Shown: piece after piece, positions 1-6,736 of the stretch | Layout: each line of letters begins with the position of its first letter | Position numbering within the stretch: the first letter of the stretch is position 1 | Assembly (NCBI GenBank): GCA_963623095.1 | Contig: CAVFKD010000016.1 | Span: 1 to 36,219, forward strand | Length of the DNA stretch: 36,219 nt | Direction: 5' to 3' | From: UBA3210 sp963623095 | GTDB lineage: Bacteria; Bacillota_I; Bacilli_A; RFN20; CAG-449 | The notes under the pieces: generated by a model | Database searches by the model: none | What the model was told of the DNA's origin: nothing | What the model saw: the letters and a program-made list of their open reading frames with translations, nothing else | Position numbers and translations under genes: made by a program

Positions 1-34
1 AGACCAAAGTTCAATCTTTGGTCTTTTCTTTTGC
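1..34 (+). terminator. Intrinsic terminator at the left edge
   Basis: A 9-bp stem (AGACCAAAG with CTTTGGTCT, loop TTCAAT) is followed by TTTTCTTTT on the plus strand. It would end a rightward transcript entering from beyond the left edge; the gene it serves is not in the window. Confidence 0.6.
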
Positions 35-41
35 ATTATAA

Positions 42-76
42 AAGCCTAGTTTTTACGTTAAACTAGGCTTGTTTTT
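42..76. terminator. Bidirectional terminator downstream of prs
   Basis: An 11-bp perfect stem (AAGCCTAGTTT with AAACTAGGCTT, 7-nt loop) lies about 20 nt past the prs stop. On the plus strand it is followed by GTTTTT; on the minus strand the tail is TTTATAAT. It most likely terminates prs and may also back up the hairpin at the left edge. Confidence 0.65.
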
Positions 77-92
77 AATATTTGTTTATATA

Positions 93-1049
93 CTAATCTC
101 TATATAAATCGTAGATTAATGAAACAGGTTCACCATCTTCAATATTTTCAATAACACGTGCAATCATAGGTGCTAAAGAAAGAACATGAACACGTGGATC
201 TTTCATTCTTTCAGGAAGAGGGATTGAGTTAGTTGTTACAATTTCATCAAATGTACCATCTAATAATCTATCTGCCGCAGGACCTGAGAAGACACCATGT
301 GAGCAAACAATTCTAACAGATTTTGCACCATGTGCTTTTAATTGAGTTGCGCCAGCATGTGCGCTTCCTGCAGTATCAATCATATCATCGATCATTAAGC
401 AATCTTTGCCTTCAACATCACCAATGATATTCATAACTTCTGCAACATTTGGTTTTGTTCTACGTTTATCAATAATCGCTAAAGGAAGATTTAATTTTTC
501 CGCAACCTTTCTAGCTCTATTAACTCCACCATGGTCTGGTGAAACAATAACTGTGTTTTCTGTTACTTTATCTTTGAAGTAATTAGAAATTAATGGTGCC
601 GCGGATAATTCATCTACTAAGCAAGAGAAGAATCCTTGAATTTGTGCTGCATGTAATTCAACAGTGATAACTCTATCAACTCCGGCAGTTTTTAATAAAT
701 CTGCGACTAATCTAGATGTAATTGGTTGTCTAGGTTTAGATTTTCTATCTTGTCTAGCATAACCAAAGTAAGGGATTACGACATTAATCTTATGCGCAGA
801 TGCTCTTTTAAGTGCATCAACGAAAATTAAGATTTCAAATAAATGTTCTGTAACTGGTGTACAAGTTGATTGAACAATATATACATCCTTTTCTCTTACA
901 GATTCTTTAGGTTCACAAATGATTTCACCATCTGCAAAGTGATTAACCATTACTTCTGATACTTCCATATCCAATAACTTTGCGATTTCATCAGTTAATT
1001 CCTTGTTCGCAGTTAATGAGAATAGTACCGTTTTGTTTTTATTTAACAT
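93..1049 (-). CDS. prs: Ribose-phosphate pyrophosphokinase
   Basis: PRPP synthetase transfers pyrophosphate from ATP to ribose 5-phosphate, making the precursor for purines, pyrimidines, NAD, histidine and tryptophan; it is cytoplasmic. The 318 residues match the family length. Visible motifs are the class I flexible-loop region (GYARQDRKSKPRQPITSR, residues 97-114), H133 in ELHAAQ, and the PRPP-binding loop DDMIDTAGS at 221-229. The ATG is preceded by AGGAGAAACT, a good ribosome site. It stands alone between the XRE-like chimera upstream and a terminator downstream. In Bacillus it belongs to the ispE-purR-spoVG-glmU-prs neighbourhood, so its position near ispE is a remnant of that order. Identity is secure. 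Confidence 0.97.
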   Translation of the reverse strand: MLNKNKTVLFSLTANKELTDEIAKLLDMEVSEVMVNHFADGEIICEPKESVREKDVYIVQSTCTPVTEHLFEILIFVDALKRASAHKINVVIPYFGYARQDRKSKPRQPITSRLVADLLKTAGVDRVITVELHAAQIQGFFSCLVDELSAAPLISNYFKDKVTENTVIVSPDHGGVNRARKVAEKLNLPLAIIDKRRTKPNVAEVMNIIGDVEGKDCLMIDDMIDTAGSAHAGATQLKAHGAKSVRIVCSHGVFSGPAADRLLDGTFDEIVTTNSIPLPERMKDPRVHVLSLAPMIARVIENIEDGEPVSLIYDLYRD

Positions 1050-1153
1050 AGTTTCTCCTTTAACGATAAATAATTATCATATTTATTATAATGTCAATTT
1101 ATAAACAATTCATTATAAAACGCTAAAAAAGCGCATTCTTTTTCAAATATTTA
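1050..1153 (-). promoter_or_regulatory. prs leader with promoter-like elements
   Basis: Read on the minus strand, this AT-rich gap contains TTGACA (complement of 1092-1097) and TATAAT, TATGAT and GATAAT hexamers close together, but no pair at the ideal 17-nt spacing, so the exact prs promoter is unresolved. A weak 4-bp CGCT/AGCG hairpin followed by TTTT (about 1121-1133) could terminate the upstream chimeric gene. Nothing else is apparent. Confidence 0.35.
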
Positions 1154-1543
1154 TTACATTTCTAATAGGTCTTCAATTTTACAATCTAAAGCTAAAGCCA
1201 AACAATATAGTGTTGAAGCATTTGCTTTATTAATATCTTTGTTACGTTGTTCATACATTTGAATAGATCTTAATGAAGTATTAGATTTAATAGATAATTC
1301 TTTTTGAGAATATCCTTTCTTCTTTCTTAATCTTTTTAAATTTGTATCATTGAAGTGTTTATTCATTAATTCATCCATAATTGATACAAATTTATTCATG
1401 TTTACCGACCATTCTTTAGCTAGATGCTCATACAAAGTACAATAGAATCCTAGACCAAAATCATTATATAACTTACCTTTACCAAAAGTTGGTTTATCAA
1501 TAATTTCTTGTGATCCGTGATAAATGATAATTTTATTTTCCAT
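1154..1543 (-). CDS. Chimeric protein: DUF3990-like N-terminus fused to XRE-type helix-turn-helix
   Basis: The ATG at 1543 is chosen because GGAGG lies 7 nt upstream; an in-frame ATG 13 codons earlier has no ribosome site. The product is 129 residues. Residues 1-46 (YHGS at 8-11, then NDFGLGFYCT, then AKEW) look like the first third of the DUF3990 family, whose proteins are usually about 150-200 residues. Residues 69-126 form an HTH_3/XRE domain (RLRKKKGYSQKELS, then SLRSIQMYEQRNKDINKA, then CKIEDLLE). DUF3990 genes are often adjacent to small XRE-type or DUF3791 partners in toxin-antitoxin-like loci (family knowledge from memory). The simplest inference is that a deletion joined a toxin start to its antitoxin or regulator. 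The helix-turn-helix is intact and probably binds DNA. The ADP-ribosyltransferase-like part, if that is what DUF3990 is, should be inactive. Confidence 0.7.
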   Translation of the reverse strand: MENKIIIYHGSQEIIDKPTFGKGKLYNDFGLGFYCTLYEHLAKEWSVNMNKFVSIMDELMNKHFNDTNLKRLRKKKGYSQKELSIKSNTSLRSIQMYEQRNKDINKANASTLYCLALALDCKIEDLLEM

Positions 1544-1566
1544 AGTTATACCTCCTATATAACTAT
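1542..1566 (-). promoter_or_regulatory. 9-bp dyad around the ribosome site of the chimeric XRE gene (putative operator)
   Basis: ATAGTTATA and TATAACTAT form a perfect 9-bp inverted repeat separated by 7 nt (TAGGAGG on the coding strand). The dyad overlaps the start codon and a -10-like TATAGT (1562-1567), which has a TTGATA -35-like hexamer 16 nt upstream (1584-1589). As DNA it is placed like an autoregulatory operator for an XRE protein. As RNA it would present the Shine-Dalgarno sequence in a hairpin loop. The dyad is seen directly; the function is inferred. Confidence 0.55.
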
Positions 1567-1589
1567 AGTGATACAAATTCAAATATCAA

Positions 1590-1617
1590 AAATAAAAGAC
1601 CCTTTTAAAGAGTCTTT
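1590..1617 (-). terminator. ispE terminator overlapping its stop codon
   Basis: On the minus strand a 9-bp stem (AAAGACTCT with AGGGTCTTT, loop TTAAA, one G-U pair) is followed by TTATTTTTG. The hairpin starts inside the last codons of ispE; its stop (1605-1607) falls in the loop. Confidence 0.75.
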
Positions 1618-2459
1618 GTTAGATATACGTTATATCCTAATTTTTTCAATTCATCTTCAATATGTTCAAGTTTTTTATAATCATGGCTTAAAGAATAAAC
1701 ACATGAACCAGAACCTGTCATTAAAGTAAGAGGTAATTTAGAATCGACTAAAAGATTTTTAACCTTTTCTACTTCTTTAGATAATTCGAATGCAGGATCT
1801 TCTAAATCATTACCCATATTGCATTCAATCTTTTCAAAATCATCATGAGCTAAACCTTCGATTAATTCATCAATATCGAATTCTTTTTTAAAGTTGCATT
1901 CATCATATTTTTGATATACATCTTTAGTTGATAAACCAACATTAGGTTTTAATAATAAGCAATAGAATGGTTTCTTTACTTTAATTTTTTCAATCTTTTC
2001 ACCTTTAGAAGTAACTCTTGCAGGTGTACCTTTTAAACAAAGTGGTACATCTGAACCAATCTTCGCACCTAAAGAACATAATTCATCCATAGATAGATGT
2101 AATTTAAATAGTTTATTTAAACCAAGTAATACAGTCGCACCATCAGATGAACCTCCACCTAATCCTGCGCACATTGGTATTTCTTTATGAATATGAATTC
2201 TAACCTTCTTATCAATATTGTATGTTTCTTTAACTAATTTTAATGTTTTATAAACGATATTTGATTCATCTGTTGGTAAAGATTTATCATCACATGTGAT
2301 AATAGAATCATAATTTTGAGGTAATAATTCCATTTCAATTCTATCATGTAATTCGATTGGTAATGTTACCATATCAACATAGTGGTAACCATCATTTTCA
2401 TCTTTGCCAGTTATTTTTAAAGCAACATTTATTTTTGCGTAAGCTTTGAGCATCAACAT
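1605..2459 (-). CDS. ispE: 4-diphosphocytidyl-2-C-methyl-D-erythritol kinase
   Basis: IspE phosphorylates CDP-methylerythritol in the MEP pathway to isoprenoids, so the cell presumably uses MEP rather than mevalonate. It is a 284-residue GHMP kinase. It shows AYAKIN near the N-terminus (catalytic-type K9), the glycine-rich ATP loop PMCAGLGGGSSD (95-106), GSDVP with the probable catalytic base D137, and a C-terminal TGSGSCVYSL motif. The first ATG is preferred because GGAGGAAG precedes it at a workable distance. It lies 77 nt downstream of rsmA, as in Bacillus, and is probably the last gene of the mnmE-tatD-rnmV-rsmA run, ending at the terminator inside its stop region. Confidence 0.95.
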   Translation of the reverse strand: MLMLKAYAKINVALKITGKDENDGYHYVDMVTLPIELHDRIEMELLPQNYDSIITCDDKSLPTDESNIVYKTLKLVKETYNIDKKVRIHIHKEIPMCAGLGGGSSDGATVLLGLNKLFKLHLSMDELCSLGAKIGSDVPLCLKGTPARVTSKGEKIEKIKVKKPFYCLLLKPNVGLSTKDVYQKYDECNFKKEFDIDELIEGLAHDDFEKIECNMGNDLEDPAFELSKEVEKVKNLLVDSKLPLTLMTGSGSCVYSLSHDYKKLEHIEDELKKLGYNVYLTKTL

Positions 2460-2536
2460 AAATAAAATCTTCCTCCGTATTTATTAACTACAATTGAATA
2501 TTGTATATTATTTTTAATATTTCTTCTATAAATAGA

Positions 2537-3373
2537 TTATTTATTGTAATAAATAACTTTTGTTAATTCTAAATAATCTTTTAATGTAAGACTTTCTGGT
2601 CTTCTTAATGTATCAATATTAGCTTTAGATAATACTTCTATTGCCTTATCTTTAGATTTAAAGTAAGTAGTTAAATTATTTAATATAGTCTTTCTTCTTT
2701 GAACAAAGCTAGCTTTTACTAATTTAACAAATTCTTTATTAAATAAAGCATCATCATTAACCTTATTAGTGAATTCTATTTTTAAAATAATAGAATCAAC
2801 ATTAGGCATTGGTATATAACATTTATAAGATACTTTTCTTACAACAGATAATTTACCAACATAATCAATAAAGATATTAATTGGTGAATAATCTTTAGAT
2901 TTTTCTTTTACATTTAATCGATCATATACTTCTTTTTGAACCATGAATTCAAATGTTTCAATATCTAATGAAGAAGTAATAATCTTTTCAATAATTGGAG
3001 TAGTGACATTATAAGGAACATTAGAAATAAATTTTAATTTTTTTCCTTCATATTTACCTAAATTAACTTTCAAGAAATCTTCATTATAAAGAGTGAAATT
3101 AGTATAGTTTTTAAATTCATTATTTAAATGAGATACCATATCTTTATCTATTTCATAGGCATCTAAATCATAATTTCTAATTAATAGTTCTTGAGTTAAA
3201 GCTCCAAGTCCTGGACCTATTTCAATTACTTTTTCATCTTTAACATTTAAAGCATCAACAGAATCCATCACAACATCGTAATCAGTTAAGAAATTTTGTG
3301 AGAAATGTTTCTTTGGAGTAAGCATTAACTCTGTCATCTTTGTTACTACATATTCTTTACTTGCAATTACCAT
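2537..3373 (-). CDS. rsmA: 16S rRNA (adenine(1518)-N(6)/adenine(1519)-N(6))-dimethyltransferase
   Basis: RsmA (KsgA) dimethylates the two adjacent adenines in the 3'-terminal helix of 16S rRNA late in 30S assembly. The start at 3373 is preferred because GGAGG lies 8 nt upstream; an in-frame ATG five codons earlier contains that site. The product is 278 residues. It shows HFSQNFLTD (23-31), the SAM-binding motif EIGPGLGALT (51-60), the catalytic motif NVPY (118-121, usually NLPY) and the RRKTILNNL segment of the C-terminal domain. The start lies inside the end of rnmV (17-nt overlap), the usual rnmV-rsmA pairing. Loss of the enzyme gives kasugamycin resistance in other species. Confidence 0.95.
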   Translation of the reverse strand: MVIASKEYVVTKMTELMLTPKKHFSQNFLTDYDVVMDSVDALNVKDEKVIEIGPGLGALTQELLIRNYDLDAYEIDKDMVSHLNNEFKNYTNFTLYNEDFLKVNLGKYEGKKLKFISNVPYNVTTPIIEKIITSSLDIETFEFMVQKEVYDRLNVKEKSKDYSPINIFIDYVGKLSVVRKVSYKCYIPMPNVDSIILKIEFTNKVNDDALFNKEFVKLVKASFVQRRKTILNNLTTYFKSKDKAIEVLSKANIDTLRRPESLTLKDYLELTKVIYYNK

Positions 3374-3914
3374 TATTAATACCTCCAATAAACTTTCTTA
3401 ATTCTTCTTTATCAATGTTTAATACACTTAATCTTTTCATTAATGTTTTAGATGAACCAAAACCTAAATTATAATGTTCATATACTTTATTTCTCAAATA
3501 AGAAGAATTATCTTTTCCACATAAACCTAATTCATACATATCCGCGATTGTATAATCATATTTGATATCATTAGTTTTAGAATAACATTTCGCATCTTTT
3601 AACGCTCTTATTATTTCTTCAATTTGAGTTTCTGCCACACCTAATTTCTTACCATTACTAGCTTTTGATCTATCAACATAAGCTTGATAAGCATTAGGTA
3701 CAACACTAGTTACTTTTTCTCTTATTCTAAGTCCTGGATAATCAGGATCAGTTAAAATAATTACTTTATAAGTATGAGATAATTCCTCAATATATTTAAG
3801 TGTTTCACGTGGAATATCTGACCCATTTGTTGAGACTAAAATCGCATCTGTGAGTTTACTTAAAACGTCAATATCTGTCTTACCTTCGACAACAATTACT
3901 ACTTTTTCATTCAT
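3357..3914 (-). CDS. rnmV: Ribonuclease M5
   Basis: RNase M5 performs the final maturation of 5S rRNA in Bacillota. It is a Toprim-domain enzyme: the N-terminus has VVEGKTD (Toprim glutamate) and then ILTDPDYPG (Toprim DxD-type motif); the C-terminal part (residues about 95-185) is the RNase M5-specific region. The start at 3914 is chosen because it fits the usual MNEKVVIVVEGKTD beginning and follows AGGATTGATT, whereas an in-frame ATG ten codons earlier has no ribosome site. The product is 185 residues. The stop of tatD and this ATG are one base apart (TAA-T-ATG), implying translational coupling, and the 3' end overlaps rsmA. Confidence 0.93.
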   Translation of the reverse strand: MNEKVVIVVEGKTDIDVLSKLTDAILVSTNGSDIPRETLKYIEELSHTYKVIILTDPDYPGLRIREKVTSVVPNAYQAYVDRSKASNGKKLGVAETQIEEIIRALKDAKCYSKTNDIKYDYTIADMYELGLCGKDNSSYLRNKVYEHYNLGFGSSKTLMKRLSVLNIDKEELRKFIGGINNGNCK

Positions 3915-3915
3915 A

Positions 3916-4689
3916 TTAATCAATCCTAAATAATCTTTTTCCATTATTATACGTAGTATATTCTATTTCACGTGAAACAATACCCCTCAATTCACTGATT
4001 TTGTCAAGTATTATTTTCAAATAATATGGATAGTTAATTTCTCCCCTGTGAGGAACTGGAGGAAGATATGGAGAATCAGTTTCTATAACTAAATTTTCTA
4101 ATGGTACTTCTTTTGCAACTTCCTTTGGAGTAATAGAGTTTTTATAAGTAACTGGTCCATCAACACCAATATAAAAACCCATCTTAACATATTCTTTCAT
4201 AAGTTCTACACTTCCAGAAAAGCAATGTAAAACACAACCATATAATGGCTTATATTTTCTTAATATATCAAATGTATCTCCATCCGCATCACGGGCATGA
4301 ACAATAATTGGTAAATGTAATTCATTCGCAAGGTTTATTTGTTCAATGAAATATTCTTTTTGTTTAGATATAGTTACTTCATCTTTAATCCAATGTTTAT
4401 CTAAACCTATTTCACCAATAGCTTTTATTTTATTTGAAGAAGAAACTAACTTTCTTAATTCTTCAATACCTTGTTTTAATTCGATAGAATCTATTTCTTC
4501 AGGATGAATACCTACCGCGGCATATATTTCTTGATACTTAGAAGCAAGATAAACTGCTTTTTTAGAATTTTCTATATTATCTCCTGGAATCATCATTAAA
4601 GTAACTCCTTGATTAATACAAGCAGTAATTACTTCATCTTTATTTTCATATTTATCATCGTATAAATGGCAATGAGTATCAAATATCAT
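3916..4689 (-). CDS. tatD: TatD-family metal-dependent hydrolase (DNase)
   Basis: TatD-family enzymes are TIM-barrel metallohydrolases with 3'-5' exonuclease activity on DNA and RNA; the exact physiological substrate here is unknown. At 257 residues it is full length. Metal ligands expected for the family are all visible: H6 and H8 (DTHCHL), E93 (IGEIGLD), H131 (VHARD), H155 (LHCFSGS) and D205 (ETDSPYL). It lies between mnmE (one base separates the mnmE stop from this ATG) and rnmV. In Bacillus tatD normally follows metS and precedes rnmV. The ribosome site is only a weak TAGGT, consistent with coupling to mnmE translation. Confidence 0.93.
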   Translation of the reverse strand: MIFDTHCHLYDDKYENKDEVITACINQGVTLMMIPGDNIENSKKAVYLASKYQEIYAAVGIHPEEIDSIELKQGIEELRKLVSSSNKIKAIGEIGLDKHWIKDEVTISKQKEYFIEQINLANELHLPIIVHARDADGDTFDILRKYKPLYGCVLHCFSGSVELMKEYVKMGFYIGVDGPVTYKNSITPKEVAKEVPLENLVIETDSPYLPPVPHRGEINYPYYLKIILDKISELRGIVSREIEYTTYNNGKRLFRID

Positions 4690-4690
4690 A

Positions 4691-6013
4691 TTATTTACCT
4701 ACACAGAAACGTGAGAATATTTCTTCAGTTAGATCTACTTTAACTTCTTCACCTAAGATTTCTTTTAAAGCATCATAGCTTGATTTAATAGAAGTAGAGA
4801 TTAAATCTAAAGATATACCCATTAATGCTTCTTGTTTTGCGCTCATTAAATTATCTTTAGCTTTGTTTAATAATCCAATATCTCTTGAAGATGTTAAACT
4901 TGGGCTTAAAGCATTCATTTTATCTAATGAATATAATTTACTTAAAGCATCAATTAAAGCTTTAATATCATGATTTATACAAGAAATATATATTTCATTA
5001 TCATTAGATGTATGTTGTTTTAAATCGTCTTTATTATAGACAATAAGTCTTTTCTTATCTTTGGTATATTCTAATATTTCATTATCTTCAGGAGTGATAT
5101 TACCTTTTTCTAATACAACAATAACTAAATCAGCGTTAGAAATTGTTTCTTTTGATTTATTAATACCAATTTGTTCTACAACATCATCAGAATCTCTTAT
5201 ACCCGCGGTATCAAGAAGATTAACGATTAATCCGTTTAGATTAATTTGTCCTTCAACTATATCTCTAGTAGTTCCAGGAATGTTTGTAACAATAGCTTTA
5301 TCTTTACCTAATAGTTCATTTAATAAAGATGATTTACCAACATTAGGTCTACCAACTAATGCAACATTAATACCTTCAACAATAAGTTTAGATTTCTCAC
5401 CTTTAGAGATTAAAGAATCTAAAGTAGATATAAGTTCATCCATTTCATTAATAATTTTATCATTAGTTACTTCTTCAATATCTTGATATTCAGGATAATC
5501 AATATTAACTTCGATATTTGATAAGATATCCGCGAGTTTTGTTTTAATTGGATCTAATAAAGAAGAAGTTTCTCCACCTAGAGAATATAAAGATAATGTT
5601 TTTGCTTCTTTAGTTTCTGCGTTAATCAATGAATTAACTGCTTCCGCTTGAACTAGATCTATTCTTCCATTATAAAAAGCACGAGAAGTGAATTCTCCTC
5701 TTTCTGCGACTCTTGCCCCTTTAGATATAATTAAAGAGATTATTTCATTCGCGATTAACATTGAACCATGGCAAGATATTTCAATAACATCTTCACCTGT
5801 AAATGATTTAGGTCCTTTAAAATATGTTAACATTACTTCATCAATAATTTCTTCATTGTCTTTAATATGTCCATAATAAACATAATTAGGTTTTTCTATT
5901 TTTCTAGAGAAGATACTATTACCAATATCTAAAGTACGCTCTCCACTTATTCTTATAACTGCGATTGCCCCTTTTAAAGGTGGGGTAATTAATGAAACAA
6001 TACAATCAAACAT
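4691..6013 (-). CDS. mnmE: tRNA uridine-5-carboxymethylaminomethyl(34) synthesis GTPase
   Basis: MnmE, with MnmG, modifies wobble uridine 34 of several tRNAs. Its three parts are present in 440 residues: the formyl-tetrahydrofolate-binding N-terminal domain (about 1-115), a helical domain, and the inserted G domain with Walker A GRPNVGKSS (221-229), switch GTTRD (247-251), DTAG (268-271) and NKDD. The helical domain resumes and ends with FCVGK, the conserved CxGK tail carrying the catalytic cysteine (usually CIGK). The ribosome site is AGAGAGGT. mnmG, rsmG and parAB, which usually follow mnmE near the origin, are absent; tatD follows directly. Confidence 0.96.
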   Translation of the reverse strand: MFDCIVSLITPPLKGAIAVIRISGERTLDIGNSIFSRKIEKPNYVYYGHIKDNEEIIDEVMLTYFKGPKSFTGEDVIEISCHGSMLIANEIISLIISKGARVAERGEFTSRAFYNGRIDLVQAEAVNSLINAETKEAKTLSLYSLGGETSSLLDPIKTKLADILSNIEVNIDYPEYQDIEEVTNDKIINEMDELISTLDSLISKGEKSKLIVEGINVALVGRPNVGKSSLLNELLGKDKAIVTNIPGTTRDIVEGQINLNGLIVNLLDTAGIRDSDDVVEQIGINKSKETISNADLVIVVLEKGNITPEDNEILEYTKDKKRLIVYNKDDLKQHTSNDNEIYISCINHDIKALIDALSKLYSLDKMNALSPSLTSSRDIGLLNKAKDNLMSAKQEALMGISLDLISTSIKSSYDALKEILGEEVKVDLTEEIFSRFCVGK

Positions 6014-6033
6014 TCTTTTTACCTCTCTTATTA

Positions 6034-6063
6034 ATTATATATTAATTAATACAAATATAACAA
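6034..6063 (-). promoter_or_regulatory. Promoter for the mnmE-tatD-rnmV-rsmA(-ispE) operon
   Basis: On the minus strand TTGTTA (complement of 6058-6063) and TATAAT (complement of 6034-6039) are separated by 18 nt, about 20 nt before the mnmE start. It lies just downstream of the jag terminator, where a new promoter is needed. Confidence 0.5.
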
Positions 6064-6097
6064 AACAAATAATTAAATTGATATTTTATATTTATTA

Positions 6098-6129
6098 CAA
6101 AAGAAAAAGGAAGAAATTAATCTTCCTTT
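6098..6129 (-). terminator. Terminator of the rpmH-rnpA-yidC-jag operon
   Basis: On the minus strand a perfect 9-bp stem (AAAGGAAGA with TCTTCCTTT, loop TTAATT) is followed by TTCTTTTG. The stop codon of jag (6117-6119) lies in the loop, so the hairpin begins in coding sequence. Confidence 0.8.
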
Positions 6130-6725
6130 GGTTCTTCAACTTTTTCAACGTAGATAATTTGAATTTGTCTTTCTTTACCAACACCTGTTGATTCAGTTCT
6201 AATATTTGGCATATTAGTTAAAGCGTTATGGATAGCTCTTCTTTCATCTGAAGGCATAGGATCAAGAGTGACATTTGTATGAGTCTTTTGAACTTCATGT
6301 GCAAGTCTACGTGCCATCTTAGTTAAACGATCATATTTATCATCTTTGTAACCATTGATATCAAGTAAAACTCTATATCTATGTTTGAAATGATTTGAAA
6401 TCGCGATTCTTGTTAATTCATTTAATGATTGAAGTGTTGTACCATTTTTACCAATTAAGATTGGGTTGTGGTCTGAATCAATTTTTAAACGAATAATATC
6501 ATCTTTAATTGATGGAGTTACTTTAGCTTCAACTCCTAATGCTTCTAAAGCATCTTTTAAATAGTTTTGTGAATATTCAATAACATCAACAATTGTAAAT
6601 ACTTCAATTTCAACATTATTTTCTTCTTCAACAACTACTTCATATGCTAAATCAGCTTTGTCGACATATTCTTCTTTGGAAGCAATTTCTAATGCTTCTT
6701 CTAAGTTACTACCTTTATATCTCAT
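6117..6725 (-). CDS. jag: RNA-binding protein KhpB/Jag
   Basis: Jag (KhpB) is a cytoplasmic RNA-binding protein linked to cell elongation and small-RNA regulation in Gram-positive bacteria, usually encoded next to yidC. The 202 residues have the family order: a short Jag_N domain (about 1-45), an acidic linker, a KH domain (about 75-125) with the GKNG loop, and an R3H domain (about 135-200) with PMPSDERRAIHNAL. It ends in an acidic tail (VEEPKED). It starts 11 nt downstream of the yidC stop, after an AGGTGC-like site, and is the last gene of the operon. Confidence 0.93.
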   Translation of the reverse strand: MRYKGSNLEEALEIASKEEYVDKADLAYEVVVEEENNVEIEVFTIVDVIEYSQNYLKDALEALGVEAKVTPSIKDDIIRLKIDSDHNPILIGKNGTTLQSLNELTRIAISNHFKHRYRVLLDINGYKDDKYDRLTKMARRLAHEVQKTHTNVTLDPMPSDERRAIHNALTNMPNIRTESTGVGKERQIQIIYVEKVEEPKED

Positions 6726-6736
6726 AATGCACCTTC

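Noticed and set aside
1517..1729. A plus-strand open frame across the ispE terminator and the XRE gene start
   Set aside because: It runs antisense through two genes and a terminator, with no ribosome site.
5061..5486. A 141-codon open frame on the plus strand inside mnmE
   Set aside because: It is antisense to the conserved MnmE G domain, has no ribosome site, and is a composition shadow of the real gene.
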